From the NCBI RefSeq assembly GCF_008369295.1, contig NZ_VOBG01000001.1:1-64000 (forward strand): DNA of 64,000 nt, given 5' to 3'. Source of the DNA: Pseudomonas sp. ANT_H4 (GTDB lineage: Bacteria > Pseudomonadota > Gammaproteobacteria > Pseudomonadales > Pseudomonadaceae). A program made the translations under genes and the position numbers. Positions within the stretch are counted from its first letter, which is position 1. Each line of letters starts with the position of its first letter. The notes beneath the pieces are model-generated. The model was given only the letters and a program-made list of their open reading frames with translations, made no database searches and was not told the origin of the DNA. Below are positions 1 to 8,454 of this stretch, one piece after another.

Positions 1-126
1 TTGAACATTACAACGAGCAGCATCCGCACAGCGCTTTGAACTATCGCTCACCGAGGGAGTTCAGGCGCTTGGCGGCAGCACCAATTTAACAGGGAGTTGG
101 TGTCCGGTTTTGTAGGGGCAAATCCA
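1..126 (+). mobile_element. Right end of an IS3-family insertion sequence (partial)
   Basis: The window opens inside an insertion sequence. The transposase tail ends at 89. It is followed by about 37 bp ending in GGGGCAAATCCA at 115-126, which reads on the other strand as TGGATTTGCCCC, the sort of terminal inverted repeat found on IS3-family elements. The left end lies outside the window, so neither the target duplication nor the exact subgroup can be seen. It sits at the edge of the AT-rich accessory region. Confidence 0.7.
3..89 (+). CDS. IS3-family transposase OrfB, C-terminal end (partial)
   Basis: Frame 3 reads 28 residues to a TAA stop and contains YNEQHPHSALNYRSPREF. This is the conserved C-terminal signature of IS3-family OrfB integrases (YNxxRPHSALGYxTPxEF), part of the DDE integrase core. 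The rest of the protein is upstream of the window. No internal damage is visible in the part seen, so the element could be intact. Confidence 0.8.
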   Translation, partial: EHYNEQHPHSALNYRSPREFRRLAAAPI

Positions 127-168
127 GACCATCACCATGAGCCGTATCCACTTCCATCAACCCCCTCA

Positions 169-186
169 GTTTCGCGGGCGCGAAAC
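169..186. repeat. Inverted repeat, copy 1 (GTTTCGCG-GG-CGCGAAAC)
   Basis: Eight-base perfect arms with a two-base centre. A related inverted repeat lies at 327-346. Such symmetrical TTTCG/CGAAA sites could be operators or recombinase core sites. The function is unknown. Confidence 0.5.
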
Positions 187-326
187 TTGAGAAGGAATTC
201 AAATTTTAACTGATCATAAAAACACATCGCGCACAGCCCGCAATTGGAAGCACAAAAACTGTACTTCCAAGCGAGCTGGTGAGAGCCAGAGTGACTTGTC
301 GCGCAGGGTATCACCAGCAACCGTTG

Positions 327-346
327 ATTTTCGCGTCCACGAAAAT
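327..346. repeat. Inverted repeat, copy 2 (ATTTTCG-N6-CGAAAAT)
   Basis: Seven-base perfect arms around a six-base centre, sharing the TTTCG/CGAAA half-sites of the repeat at 169-186, about 158 bp away. The function is unknown. Confidence 0.5.
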
Positions 347-516
347 GTGAGGCGCCTGTACAACGAGAATAGAAAGAGATCACGATGCAAAAAGTCCAAA
401 GCTGCTTAGTCGGGAGGCAAAGAGTGTTCGCCGGTGACTCATTGCGAAAATACCGACGTAGTTGAGGCTCGCTTCAAGCGGTTTTCAATGTCTCAGGCCA
501 AGTGCGATTTGCCTGA

Positions 517-783
517 CTATTTGAACCTGCGCTTTTCCATGTGTCGAAGCACTTCGAGTCTGTCGGTATGTACAAAAGAACACGCAGTGTAATCACCTTC
601 CCATACAGCCGTCGCCCACTCTCCTTCTAGACCCTGCCCCCAAAATGCTCCCCATTCACCGCTCGGCAACTCAAGCAAGAGCCACTCAGGAAAAGGACAT
701 CTCCTGGCTAGACTTAAAACGTATTCGTCATGATGCGGTTCACTACTCTTGCCCATTATTTTCGCTACCTGATCTGTGGACAC
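517..783 (-). CDS. Small hypothetical protein (88 aa)
   Basis: An 88-residue acidic, tryptophan-rich frame ([18 protein letters not shown], then [10 protein letters not shown]) ending at 517. The listed start is GTG at 783 with no clear ribosome site. An ATG at 756 preceded by CAGGTAG gives a 79-residue protein and may be the true start. The regular spacing of aromatic residues looks like a small beta-rich domain, as in many island-borne immunity or accessory proteins, but I do not recognise a family. The opposing frame on the plus strand looks like its shadow. It could also be a fragment of a larger gene cut by island rearrangement. Confidence 0.35.
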   Translation of the reverse strand: MSTDQVAKIMGKSSEPHHDEYVLSLARRCPFPEWLLLELPSGEWGAFWGQGLEGEWATAVWEGDYTACSFVHTDRLEVLRHMEKRRFK

Positions 784-999
784 AAAAACCGTGTCTATTT
801 ACCAACCTGGCCCCGTGTTTAACAGCGAGACTGAATGTGAATAGCCTAGGGTTTTGAGGACACCTCCACGCAGCAGGGCACATCGCTAACGCTGCGCGCC
901 TCTAAAGCGTCTAGACAGGAATACCCTGCGCGTGACATAACCCCAGCCTACGCTGGCGGCTGGCCAGCATCTCTATAACCTACCTTATGCCTGAAGCTT

Positions 1000-1485
1000 A
1001 TGACCTTCGATTATAACGTGATTGCTACCGGCCTAGCGGCTCCAGTCGCCATCCTGCTGGTAAAAACGATTCTTGATTTCAGCCTAGCACATTACTTTGT
1101 GAAGTATTTTTCTTGGCTTCCGGTGCGAAGCCTATTCCGCGATCAACCACAATCGCTGGCAGGTAAATGGGAGCAAACCTGGGAGGCAGCCGGCAGCCCC
1201 AGCTTTGAGGATGCAACCGATCGGCATAGCTACGCAGAAATCAAACAGTTTGGTCGATACATTTATTCGGAATTCGAAGCCAAAGGCCGGACTTATTGCT
1301 TATTTGGAAAAATCAGAGGTGCTTATATTATCGGTGAGTGGTACGACAAAGCCGATAAGCATGCCTATTTCGGCACTGTTCAATTGCAAGTTTTGGGTTC
1401 AAAAAACTTAAAAGGTCTATATGTAGGCCACTCACATCGTACCGGAATGGTCGGTTACGATAATTGGGGCTGGAATAGGCATTGA
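1000..1485 (+). CDS. Membrane-anchored beta-strand-rich protein, candidate effector
   Basis: 161 residues. Residues about 7-35 form one long hydrophobic segment (VIATGLAAPVAILLVKTILDF), so the protein is probably anchored in the inner membrane. The remainder (about 48-161) alternates short beta-strand-like runs with many Gly, Trp and Tyr (LAGKWEQTW, GRYIYSEF, YIIGEWY, LKGLYVGHS) and resembles a small beta-barrel. The layout, membrane anchor plus beta-barrel, recalls the 2TM-beta effectors of bacterial conflict systems such as the CBASS Cap15 type, but only one membrane segment is visible and I see no sequence match that proves homology. It lies 68 bp upstream of the phosphoesterase on the same strand and may share its promoter. 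There is no strong ribosome site before the ATG, so the start is less certain than the frame. Confidence 0.6.
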   Translation: MTFDYNVIATGLAAPVAILLVKTILDFSLAHYFVKYFSWLPVRSLFRDQPQSLAGKWEQTWEAAGSPSFEDATDRHSYAEIKQFGRYIYSEFEAKGRTYCLFGKIRGAYIIGEWYDKADKHAYFGTVQLQVLGSKNLKGLYVGHSHRTGMVGYDNWGWNRH

Positions 1486-1553
1486 GTAGGCCTCACAAAT
1501 GTTTCTTCAAAGTTAGCGTGTGCTTTTGTGGAGTCTAAAGCTGGGAGGCTAGG

Positions 1554-2888
1554 ATGGCAATTTCATTTATTCATCTTTCAGACATCCATTTCGGACAAGA
1601 AAAAGATGGCTCAGAGCTAATAATACATAACGATGTAAAAGAAGAGCTCATCAGGGATGCAGCTCTTCAAGTTCGTGAGCTTTGTCCTGAAGGCGCTACC
1701 GGCATAATTGTGACCGGTGATATCGCGTATGCAGGGAAGACAAATGAATATGATCAGGCTGGCAAGTGGCTCGATAGACTTTCAGAGGCTATCGGATGCC
1801 CGAGAACAGCGGTGCAAGTTGTTCCAGGCAACCATGATATAGATCGTGATGCAATTTCATCCGGATGCCGATTAATGCTCGAGCAAATTGTTGAAGTTGG
1901 AAAATTAAAACTTGATGAGTTTTTACGCAACGAGCTAGATCGTGAGGTTTTGTACGGCCGCTTCAGCGGATATAGACCTTTTGCTGAAGGATATGATTGC
2001 CCTTTAGACCGAAATGGTGGACATGCTAGTTATAGGAGCTTTGAATTAGCACCTTCCAGAACTTTACGATTCATTGGTTTAAATTCAGCATTAATATCCT
2101 CACCGGCAGACAAAAAAGGATTTATGCTCCTTGGGGCGCGTCAACATGTCCTTCCCAGAGTTGATGGTGAAGAACTTGTTATTTTAGCTCATCACCCACT
2201 TGACTGGCTGCGTGACTCAGACGAAACAATGCAATATGTTAAAAGTCGTGCGCGTGTTTTTATTTCAGGGCATGAACATAATCCAACGGTTAACTTAATT
2301 AACATCAAGGACGGGGTTGATTTGCTCATGCTCGCTGCCGGAGCAACAGTACCACCGATAGCAAGTGAAGGATTCAATTACTCATATAATTTATTGATTT
2401 TCGACTGGGACGAAGAGTCAGATGGGTTAAAGTTAAAAATCATACCTCGTGCATGGTCCAAGGAAGATACATGCTTTGATTCGGACAGAATCAGTCTAGG
2501 AGAAAGTACTTCTAACGTAATCTTAGGGTGTCCGAATTTTCGTCGAAAAGCTGCATCTGGAAACTTGAATCTTCCGGTAGCAATACCTCTAAAAGATGAA
2601 ATCCCGGATGATGAATTCGATGAGCTAGAGCCTGCTCAGAACATAGCAGTGCAAGAAACCCAGGAATTAACACAATTCCGAATTATTCTCTTGAGATTTT
2701 TCCGTGACCTTACATCGGCGCAAAGACTAGCCGTGTTATTTCAGATGGAGGCGCTACCCGCTGAGTGGAGTCAACAGCTAACACATGCTATCGAGCGTCG
2801 TATAGTAAATGCAATTGTTAAGCAAGGGCGATTGAGAGCACTTGAAAGCGAAATCGAAAAAATCCAAGCATTACATTCGAATAATTAA
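1554..2888 (+). CDS. Calcineurin-like metallophosphoesterase with C-terminal helical tail
   Basis: 444 residues, ATG preceded by GGGAGGC. All five metallophosphoesterase blocks are present: D10-x-H12 (HLSDIHFG), G55-D56 (VTGDIAY), G92-N-H-D95, H213-H214 (LAHHPL) and G239-H-E-H242, so a two-metal phosphoesterase site should be intact. Residues about 245-345 finish the fold. An acidic linker (DDEFDELEP) leads to a separate helical segment of about 70 residues (ELTQFRIILLRFFRDLT to the end) that resembles a small death-like effector-associated adaptor domain by pattern only. The substrate is unknown: nucleotides, nucleic acid or phosphoprotein are all possible. It is the first gene of the tight GTPase operon and is a candidate effector or signal-degrading enzyme. 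Confidence 0.85.
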   Translation: MAISFIHLSDIHFGQEKDGSELIIHNDVKEELIRDAALQVRELCPEGATGIIVTGDIAYAGKTNEYDQAGKWLDRLSEAIGCPRTAVQVVPGNHDIDRDAISSGCRLMLEQIVEVGKLKLDEFLRNELDREVLYGRFSGYRPFAEGYDCPLDRNGGHASYRSFELAPSRTLRFIGLNSALISSPADKKGFMLLGARQHVLPRVDGEELVILAHHPLDWLRDSDETMQYVKSRARVFISGHEHNPTVNLINIKDGVDLLMLAAGATVPPIASEGFNYSYNLLIFDWDEESDGLKLKIIPRAWSKEDTCFDSDRISLGESTSNVILGCPNFRRKAASGNLNLPVAIPLKDEIPDDEFDELEPAQNIAVQETQELTQFRIILLRFFRDLTSAQRLAVLFQMEALPAEWSQQLTHAIERRIVNAIVKQGRLRALESEIEKIQALHSNN

Positions 2889-2897
2889 GGACCTAAA

Positions 2898-3938
2898 ATG
2901 GCAAGTATCGCATCTCACGTAAGAATTTTTGACGCAAATCCTGCAGATGATTTGGTTGCCAAACGAACATCGGCAGTGAAGGAACTCGCTACATTATTTC
3001 AAAGAAGTGTAGTTGTCGGTACGACTTTAAATTTCTGCGATGAATTGGTTGAGTCTTTAAATTTAAAAAGTGAGTTAGGTGAGCGCTTAGCTGAAGTCGT
3101 CGAAATAGCCATCTCAAATTCGGCCAAAGCGTTTATTGCTGATGGCAAAACTTTAGAGCTTCGAGTCTGCGGAATGCTTGGAGCACTTCAAGCTGTTACT
3201 GGTCAGAAGTCTCGGGGATCGGCTGTAACAACTTCCGATATTTTCTCGCTGGGGTTGTGGTGTGGCTTAACATTTCAATCCCCTATTCCTGAGCCAAGAT
3301 TTGAAGCATTGCGGGTTGAAGTTTTAAAGAACTCTCAAGCGTATGCCTCTGCCAGAGCAGCCTTGAGTCGAGAAAGGGTTCCAGTGCCTAAAGTGCAAAT
3401 CCAGGTTCCAGATATCTATGATCCTGTCCAGTTAAAGTCAGCATTAAAGGATGGAGTTGAAACTGCTAACTCTGCATTAAGGGCTAACGCGGCAGTTGAT
3501 AGAGAAGAGATAGATCTTTTGTGGTGGGTTTTGACCGACTGGAGCGACATACTGAACCATAGATTCTCTACTGCTCAAAATCCGACAGCTTCAGCCATTG
3601 CAGCAGGCATTGAAGCTGGTTCAATGTTAAGAAGAATGCCAGAAGATACACACAGACACCTTGTTCTAAGGCATGTGAATGGTGCAAAACTCATGAGTCT
3701 TAATGAGTTAATCAAAGCGCTCGGCAAGGAGCGCGAATTAATCATATCCGCTATTGAAGACATTGAGCACATAAAAGGTTTTAATAATATTTTCCCGCTA
3801 ATGAATGCAATTATTAGTGACGATAGCAAGCATCCAAACGCTAAGCAAAAACGTAGTCTGGAGGAGTGGGCAACGCGAGCTCTGCTAGAACGCACTCTTA
3901 TAAGAATATGCACAAACTTACCCAGTGTAGGTATCTAA
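2898..3938 (+). CDS. GTPase-associated helical protein (GASH-like)
   Basis: 346 residues, start ATG behind AAGGA, 9 bp after the phosphoesterase stop. Predominantly alpha-helical by composition (LGERLAEVVEIAISNSAKAF, LRVEVLKNSQAYASARAAL, ALLERTLIRICTNL), with no catalytic motif, no signal peptide and no membrane segment. A central proline-rich hinge (VPVPKVQIQVPDIYDP) separates two helical halves. Its position directly before two GTPases and a GAP1-like protein matches the helical GASH component described in comparative-genomic surveys of GTPase-centred conflict systems. I assign it by context and fold type, not by a visible diagnostic motif. It may act as adaptor or scaffold. The next gene begins at the base following its stop codon. 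Confidence 0.6.
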   Translation: MASIASHVRIFDANPADDLVAKRTSAVKELATLFQRSVVVGTTLNFCDELVESLNLKSELGERLAEVVEIAISNSAKAFIADGKTLELRVCGMLGALQAVTGQKSRGSAVTTSDIFSLGLWCGLTFQSPIPEPRFEALRVEVLKNSQAYASARAALSRERVPVPKVQIQVPDIYDPVQLKSALKDGVETANSALRANAAVDREEIDLLWWVLTDWSDILNHRFSTAQNPTASAIAAGIEAGSMLRRMPEDTHRHLVLRHVNGAKLMSLNELIKALGKERELIISAIEDIEHIKGFNNIFPLMNAIISDDSKHPNAKQKRSLEEWATRALLERTLIRICTNLPSVGI

Positions 3939-4937
3939 ATGGCAGAGTGCACACAAGAAAACTGTACGGTAGCAGACACTGGGACTTGCTTATTAAACAA
4001 CGAGCCTGCTAGCTGCCCTAACTGCAAATCAATAGATAGCATAATTGCATCTGACGGAGATATTGACAAATTAATACAACCTCTTGCAACGCCACTAGAG
4101 AGTACGCGTTTTCCACTGAGCTATACATTAAGCGCGGACAAAATGTCGCAAATGATGGGGCAACGGTATTGCCAAGTTATCGGGATAGTTGGTGCTCCTG
4201 ATGCGGGTAAAACAGCAGCAATTGTAAGCCTTTACTTACTTGCAGCGAATGCAAAGCTGAAGGGTTATACTTATGCGCACAGCTATAGCTTGATGGCTTT
4301 AAATGAGATTAGCCAAGGAGCTAGGCGCTGGAATGAAGGTGAGATTCCGGATCAGCTAACCCTTCACACCGAGTTAGGCGATGAGAGATCGGCAGGATTT
4401 TTGCACCTTAGGCTGCGCCGGTTGGATCGGGATCATGTAGTGGATTTTTTTCTGCCTGATGTCCCAGGTGAATGGACAACGGCATTAATTGATAGTGCGC
4501 GAGCGGATCGACTTGAATTCCTCCAGCGCTCGGATGTTATCTGGATGATGGTTGACGGTAAGACTCTTACTGAGCACTCAACTCGTAGGCAAGCTACGCA
4601 TCGAACTAAGTTATTGATTCAACGATTAGCGGACCTTCTGACAGATCCACCGCCTATTATTCTCGTGATAACCCGTCATGATGTAAGTACACCTCCTGAG
4701 GCCACTATTAGCGCCTTTAAACAAGAAGGATTGGAATGCGGCTTGAAGATCAGTGTCGCGTTTATTGCATCATTTGCTGATGCGGGAACAGTTGAACCAG
4801 GATTTGGTATCTCCGAACTTTTAACTGCAAGCCTGGGCGGTAGCGGGGAACCTCCGTGTTACTGGCCAGAAAAAACTAAAGCATTAGAAAACTTGCGTTC
4901 AATTATGCGATATACATATCCTGCGGAGGAATCATGA
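3939..4937 (+). CDS. TRAFAC-type GTPase with N-terminal Cys cluster (DO-GTPase2-like)
   Basis: 332 residues. The first 30 residues carry five cysteines (C4, C9, C17, C26, C29, ending CPNC), probably a small zinc-binding module. A linker leads to a GTPase domain: P-loop G85-A-P-D-A-G-K-T92, a switch II/Walker B block LPDVPGEW (DxPG), and ITRHDV at the position of the NKxD base-specificity motif, so Asn is replaced by Thr and Lys by Arg. The sequence has the general form of the double-GTPase class 2 family. It overlaps the next GTPase by ATGA, so the two are translationally coupled and probably act as a pair. Expected role: nucleotide-dependent switch or NTP-driven assembly in a defence-like system. 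No membrane segment. Confidence 0.75.
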   Translation: MAECTQENCTVADTGTCLLNNEPASCPNCKSIDSIIASDGDIDKLIQPLATPLESTRFPLSYTLSADKMSQMMGQRYCQVIGIVGAPDAGKTAAIVSLYLLAANAKLKGYTYAHSYSLMALNEISQGARRWNEGEIPDQLTLHTELGDERSAGFLHLRLRRLDRDHVVDFFLPDVPGEWTTALIDSARADRLEFLQRSDVIWMMVDGKTLTEHSTRRQATHRTKLLIQRLADLLTDPPPIILVITRHDVSTPPEATISAFKQEGLECGLKISVAFIASFADAGTVEPGFGISELLTASLGGSGEPPCYWPEKTKALENLRSIMRYTYPAEES

Positions 4938-5809
4938 GCGAACACTCCATTATTTTGGTGGGAGGGCCGGACTCCGGCAAAACCAACTTCTTAGCCCCGT
5001 TCTGGGAATCCATCCGCTCTAAAAAGGGCGATTTAATTGCTAAAGAGTCACCAAAAAATATTAAGTATATTGAGGAGGCTTTAGCACATTTATTGAAAGG
5101 AGAGTTTGCACCACGATCAGAAATGGATTTGGAAGAAACCAACCTCAGCTTTTGCATCCCGGTTACATCAAAGTCTCGCCCTTCGGAATCTACTCATCTT
5201 GTGGTTCCGGATATACGTGGTGAAGTCTGGAAAGAGGCAGTTGAGACGTGTGAAATCCCCGAACAGTGGATGACAAATCTTAGAAACGCTTCTGGCGCTT
5301 TACTATTCATTCGGATTGGCTCACAGCAGAATGAAGCATCCCTTGATTGGGTGACAGCAGCAGGCCTACTGCGAATGCCGCTGATTGGAGACTCAGTAGG
5401 CCATTTGAAGATCCCTGCGCAAGTAGCTACTTGCGAGTTGATTAGGTTTTTGGAGCATAGCTTGGCTGCAGATCTGGATGGGGTAAAACCGACAGTAGCT
5501 ATACTGATTACCGCTTGGGATTTGCTTGACGAAGAAGCGTCAGCGTTAGGGCCATTGGAATATCTAAAAAAAGAGTATCCTATGGTAGCAGGGAGAATCG
5601 ACGACATAGAAAGTCTCAATATTGGAGTATTCGGAGTGAGCTCTGTCGGAGGTGATTTTGTCGATGACGACTTCAAACAGCGGTACTTAGAGGACGATTG
5701 CGAGTCGTTTGGCTATGTGATTCACGATGTAGATGGTAAAGTTGAACGGATAAAAGATATAACGTTACCTATAGGATGGATGGTGAATCAGTTGAAAAGG
5801 GTTGTATGA
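4934..5809 (+). CDS. TRAFAC-type GTPase (DO-GTPase1-like)
   Basis: 291 residues, beginning almost directly with the nucleotide-binding domain: P-loop G10-G-P-D-S-G-K-T17, VVPDIRGEVWKEA as switch II (D-x-x-G), and LITAWDLL at the NKxD position. The P-loop and the D-x-x-G-E-x-W block are shared with the preceding gene, so the two look like diverged partners. Start ATG overlaps the previous stop (ATGA) and its own stop overlaps the next start (ATGA), behind GGAGGA. Two adjacent unlike GTPases followed by a GAP1-type protein is the reported hallmark of DO-GTPase systems. The protein looks cytosolic. The GTPase identity is firm. The exact family name is from memory. Confidence 0.75.
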   Translation: MSEHSIILVGGPDSGKTNFLAPFWESIRSKKGDLIAKESPKNIKYIEEALAHLLKGEFAPRSEMDLEETNLSFCIPVTSKSRPSESTHLVVPDIRGEVWKEAVETCEIPEQWMTNLRNASGALLFIRIGSQQNEASLDWVTAAGLLRMPLIGDSVGHLKIPAQVATCELIRFLEHSLAADLDGVKPTVAILITAWDLLDEEASALGPLEYLKKEYPMVAGRIDDIESLNIGVFGVSSVGGDFVDDDFKQRYLEDDCESFGYVIHDVDGKVERIKDITLPIGWMVNQLKRVV

Positions 5810-8427
5810 AAGCCAGCTACCTTGACCACCAAGACCACGCATACCGTGCCGGTCACGAGCTCGTTGCCTCTACGATAAAACTGGCCCGTGAAGATCAGGA
5901 TGTGGTTGATAGACTTTCTGATATTTCAGGAGGACTAAGGCCTGGAGAAACATTTGCGCCTTATCTCACAACCTATCCACTTCCAAGTCGTGCTTATTAT
6001 GTCGTTGCTAAGACGTGGCAAGACCTAAAAGCCCCGCGCGCGGGTTGTGTTCATACACGAAGCGTTATCATTCCCATGGATATTTGGAGTACTATCGATA
6101 GTTTCGATAGTATTGACTCTCTTTTTATTATCCCTGAGTTCACCTCCGATCCAGAAACGATGAGTAGTCTACCGCTTCCCATCGTGCATGATCCCCGAAG
6201 AATCGATATTGTAGAATCGTTGTTCCTTGAAACTCGTCAACCGTTAGTTATATTTGAATCAGAAGAAGCTGATGTAATACTCAGAAGGCTACTGCTCGCG
6301 ATGTGGCCTGGGATAAGAAGTAGGTTTTCAGCGTGTACGTTCTCCCTATCCCCTCGCAGGCTTGAAGGCCGTGAATTTGATCTTCTGTTCGCACCTAATA
6401 ACGCCCGTTCTAGATTCGCAGATTGGTCGGGAAGACGTATAAGCACTACTTCTAAAATGGCTGCGAGACATCGATGGTCTGCAGATTTAGCTAATGGTGT
6501 TTTTACATTTGAAAAGCCATCTTTAGTTACAAGAGATCCTTTTCAAATATTTACATCAATATCGAACTACAATGAATCGGTGTTACGGCTTTCGCTGCTT
6601 TGGAATGAATTATCTGCCAAATCACAAACTAGCCAAAGCGCTGTTTTAGGCATGGTCGACATATTAAATGCACAACCAAAACTAAGTGCTTCAGTGATCA
6701 ATGAAGCATCTAGCGCGATCATTAGCTCCATCAATAAAATCTCTAGCAATCATGTACCTCAAGACTCATGGAGTTTCTTAAGTACATTAACCGAGAAAAT
6801 GTCTCATCACATTTTCCCAGAGTCTGTTTACGCAAAAGTTAGCTATTCGGTTGCAACACTTACATCTAACGACACAACATCGGCTATCAATTTTTTAACG
6901 TCAGAAGACGCCGACAACAAATCAATTCCGCATGTGCTTTATGGAGCAATAGCGACAGGTTTTGCGATAAGCAACGATGACAACATTTCTGTAAGACTTT
7001 CATCATTGCCGAGCCTGACATTACTGGATCTAATGAGTTCCAGCCAGGATTTTGTGAGATTTATATTCAGTTTGGCGTCGCACGAGCCAGAGAGATGGGT
7101 AGTAAAAATCAAAGAAGTCTTGCGTCATGGCAACTGTCTTAAGTCAGTACCAATTCGTTTTATTGGCACCATATTCAATCATAAATCGCTTGCGCCTTTG
7201 CTTTCAATTTTCCTAGCAGATACAAATGCGGATGAGTTCTTAGTGTTTGTCGATGTGATTGGCGAACAATCTAATTTTGAAATTGTTGAGTTTGATGAAG
7301 CTCTAATTTCCGCCGCTAATAGACTGGATGTTATAATTCCACTTCGAGATCTGGCAATTAGGTTTTCTGGGGAATCTGACAGACTGCTTTTAGCTTCAAT
7401 GTCTGTAAATGCTGAAGACCTTTCTTGGCTTCTTAAGTCAAATATCGGAACCTGCAGAACTTCAACTCTATTAATACTATTACTCGAGAACGCTTCCAGC
7501 CATGAGATCAACAAACTTTCCAATGATGGAGCGCTTTACCATTCTATTTTGAACATCATCATTTCAGCGTCCTCAAACCATCAGAGCTTAACATCCAGAT
7601 TATTTGAAGCTCGATATATTGCTGCTGACGACAGTCTGAACTTTGGTCTTTTAGCGCTTCCTAAGCTAGCAACGATTTATCAAGCCAAGGTTGCCATAAG
7701 CATTCTAAAACACTCTTTGATATTTACTAGCATATCCGATACCAGGACTTTTCAAGTAGTTGGCTTTTTAGATTCTACCTTGAAGACACCAGACCTCATT
7801 GACATATTTTTCGACTCAAGATCTACAAATGATCGAATAGATGCCAACCTCAAGCTCCTTTCTAGCGCACCTAAAGCTATATGGGACGCAGTAATTGATA
7901 GCGTTGATTTAATTACAAGAGCATTAATAAGCCAGCATAGGGTTTCCATTTCAAAAAAATCTTATAAGATCTGGTCGCTAATTATAAGAGATGGATTTAT
8001 TCGGGATGAACGAAAGGGTTTAGATGCCTCAATGGATGCTCTTGCTTTTTGTCTACAATCATTAAACGATCCGGTAAGCGAATTAATCAAGCAATCTTTT
8101 CCTGTAGTATACCGTCAGCTTCTTCGCTCTAAAGGCGATGATGATTTTAAATTTTTGCCATCTCTAAAATTTCTACCAAAATATTTTTTCTCAGACTGGG
8201 ATCGAGCAAAATCCGCGCGAAAGCATCTTGTAGTCGCGTATATAAAATCGACTTGGCCCGCAATTGATCTTTTAGAAATATCTGTAACCGTTAATATCGA
8301 AAAGCAGGTAATGAGATATCTTGACAAAAGCAAGGAGGAGGAGGACTACCTAAGAAGATTAAACTTCTTGCAACTAACAGACAATGAAAAAAATATACTT
8401 TATACTTTTGTAAAAAATGCAAGCTGA
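5806..8427 (+). CDS. Large GTPase-associated protein (GAP1-N/GAP1-M type)
   Basis: 873 residues from the ATG that overlaps the GTPase stop as ATGA. A slightly longer frame exists upstream but coupling favours this start. The first 170 residues show the pattern I associate with GAP1-N domains: HQDHAYRAGHELVAST, DVVDRLSDISGG, YLTTYPLPSRAYYVVAKTW, RAGCVHTRSVII. Residues about 150-230 continue with AMWPGIRSRFSACTFSLSPR. The remaining 600 residues are helical repeats without catalytic motifs, rich in Ser, Leu, Ile and Asn. The protein probably binds or regulates the two upstream GTPases. No signal peptide or clear membrane segment. Base composition is clearly AT-rich compared with the core genes after 9.7 kb, consistent with transfer. 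Confidence 0.75.
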   Translation: MKASYLDHQDHAYRAGHELVASTIKLAREDQDVVDRLSDISGGLRPGETFAPYLTTYPLPSRAYYVVAKTWQDLKAPRAGCVHTRSVIIPMDIWSTIDSFDSIDSLFIIPEFTSDPETMSSLPLPIVHDPRRIDIVESLFLETRQPLVIFESEEADVILRRLLLAMWPGIRSRFSACTFSLSPRRLEGREFDLLFAPNNARSRFADWSGRRISTTSKMAARHRWSADLANGVFTFEKPSLVTRDPFQIFTSISNYNESVLRLSLLWNELSAKSQTSQSAVLGMVDILNAQPKLSASVINEASSAIISSINKISSNHVPQDSWSFLSTLTEKMSHHIFPESVYAKVSYSVATLTSNDTTSAINFLTSEDADNKSIPHVLYGAIATGFAISNDDNISVRLSSLPSLTLLDLMSSSQDFVRFIFSLASHEPERWVVKIKEVLRHGNCLKSVPIRFIGTIFNHKSLAPLLSIFLADTNADEFLVFVDVIGEQSNFEIVEFDEALISAANRLDVIIPLRDLAIRFSGESDRLLLASMSVNAEDLSWLLKSNIGTCRTSTLLILLLENASSHEINKLSNDGALYHSILNIIISASSNHQSLTSRLFEARYIAADDSLNFGLLALPKLATIYQAKVAISILKHSLIFTSISDTRTFQVVGFLDSTLKTPDLIDIFFDSRSTNDRIDANLKLLSSAPKAIWDAVIDSVDLITRALISQHRVSISKKSYKIWSLIIRDGFIRDERKGLDASMDALAFCLQSLNDPVSELIKQSFPVVYRQLLRSKGDDDFKFLPSLKFLPKYFFSDWDRAKSARKHLVVAYIKSTWPAIDLLEISVTVNIEKQVMRYLDKSKEEEDYLRRLNFLQLTDNEKNILYTFVKNAS

Positions 8428-8454
8428 TTTGAAATCATATGGAGATATATAGCG

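Larger units (their letters stand above)
127..516. other. Gene-free stretch between IS end and first small ORF
   Basis: About 390 bp with no convincing reading frame: the short frames present lack ribosome sites and have odd composition. The only clear structures are two similar short inverted repeats built on TTTCG and CGAAA, listed separately. I see no RNA gene. Confidence 0.5.

Noticed and set aside
132..399. Two overlapping minus-strand frames of 61-83 residues
   Set aside because: No ribosome sites, Cys- and Ser-rich random-looking composition, and they span the inverted repeats.
645..857. Plus-strand frame of 70 residues
   Set aside because: It overlaps the more protein-like minus-strand frame at 517-783 and has no ribosome site.
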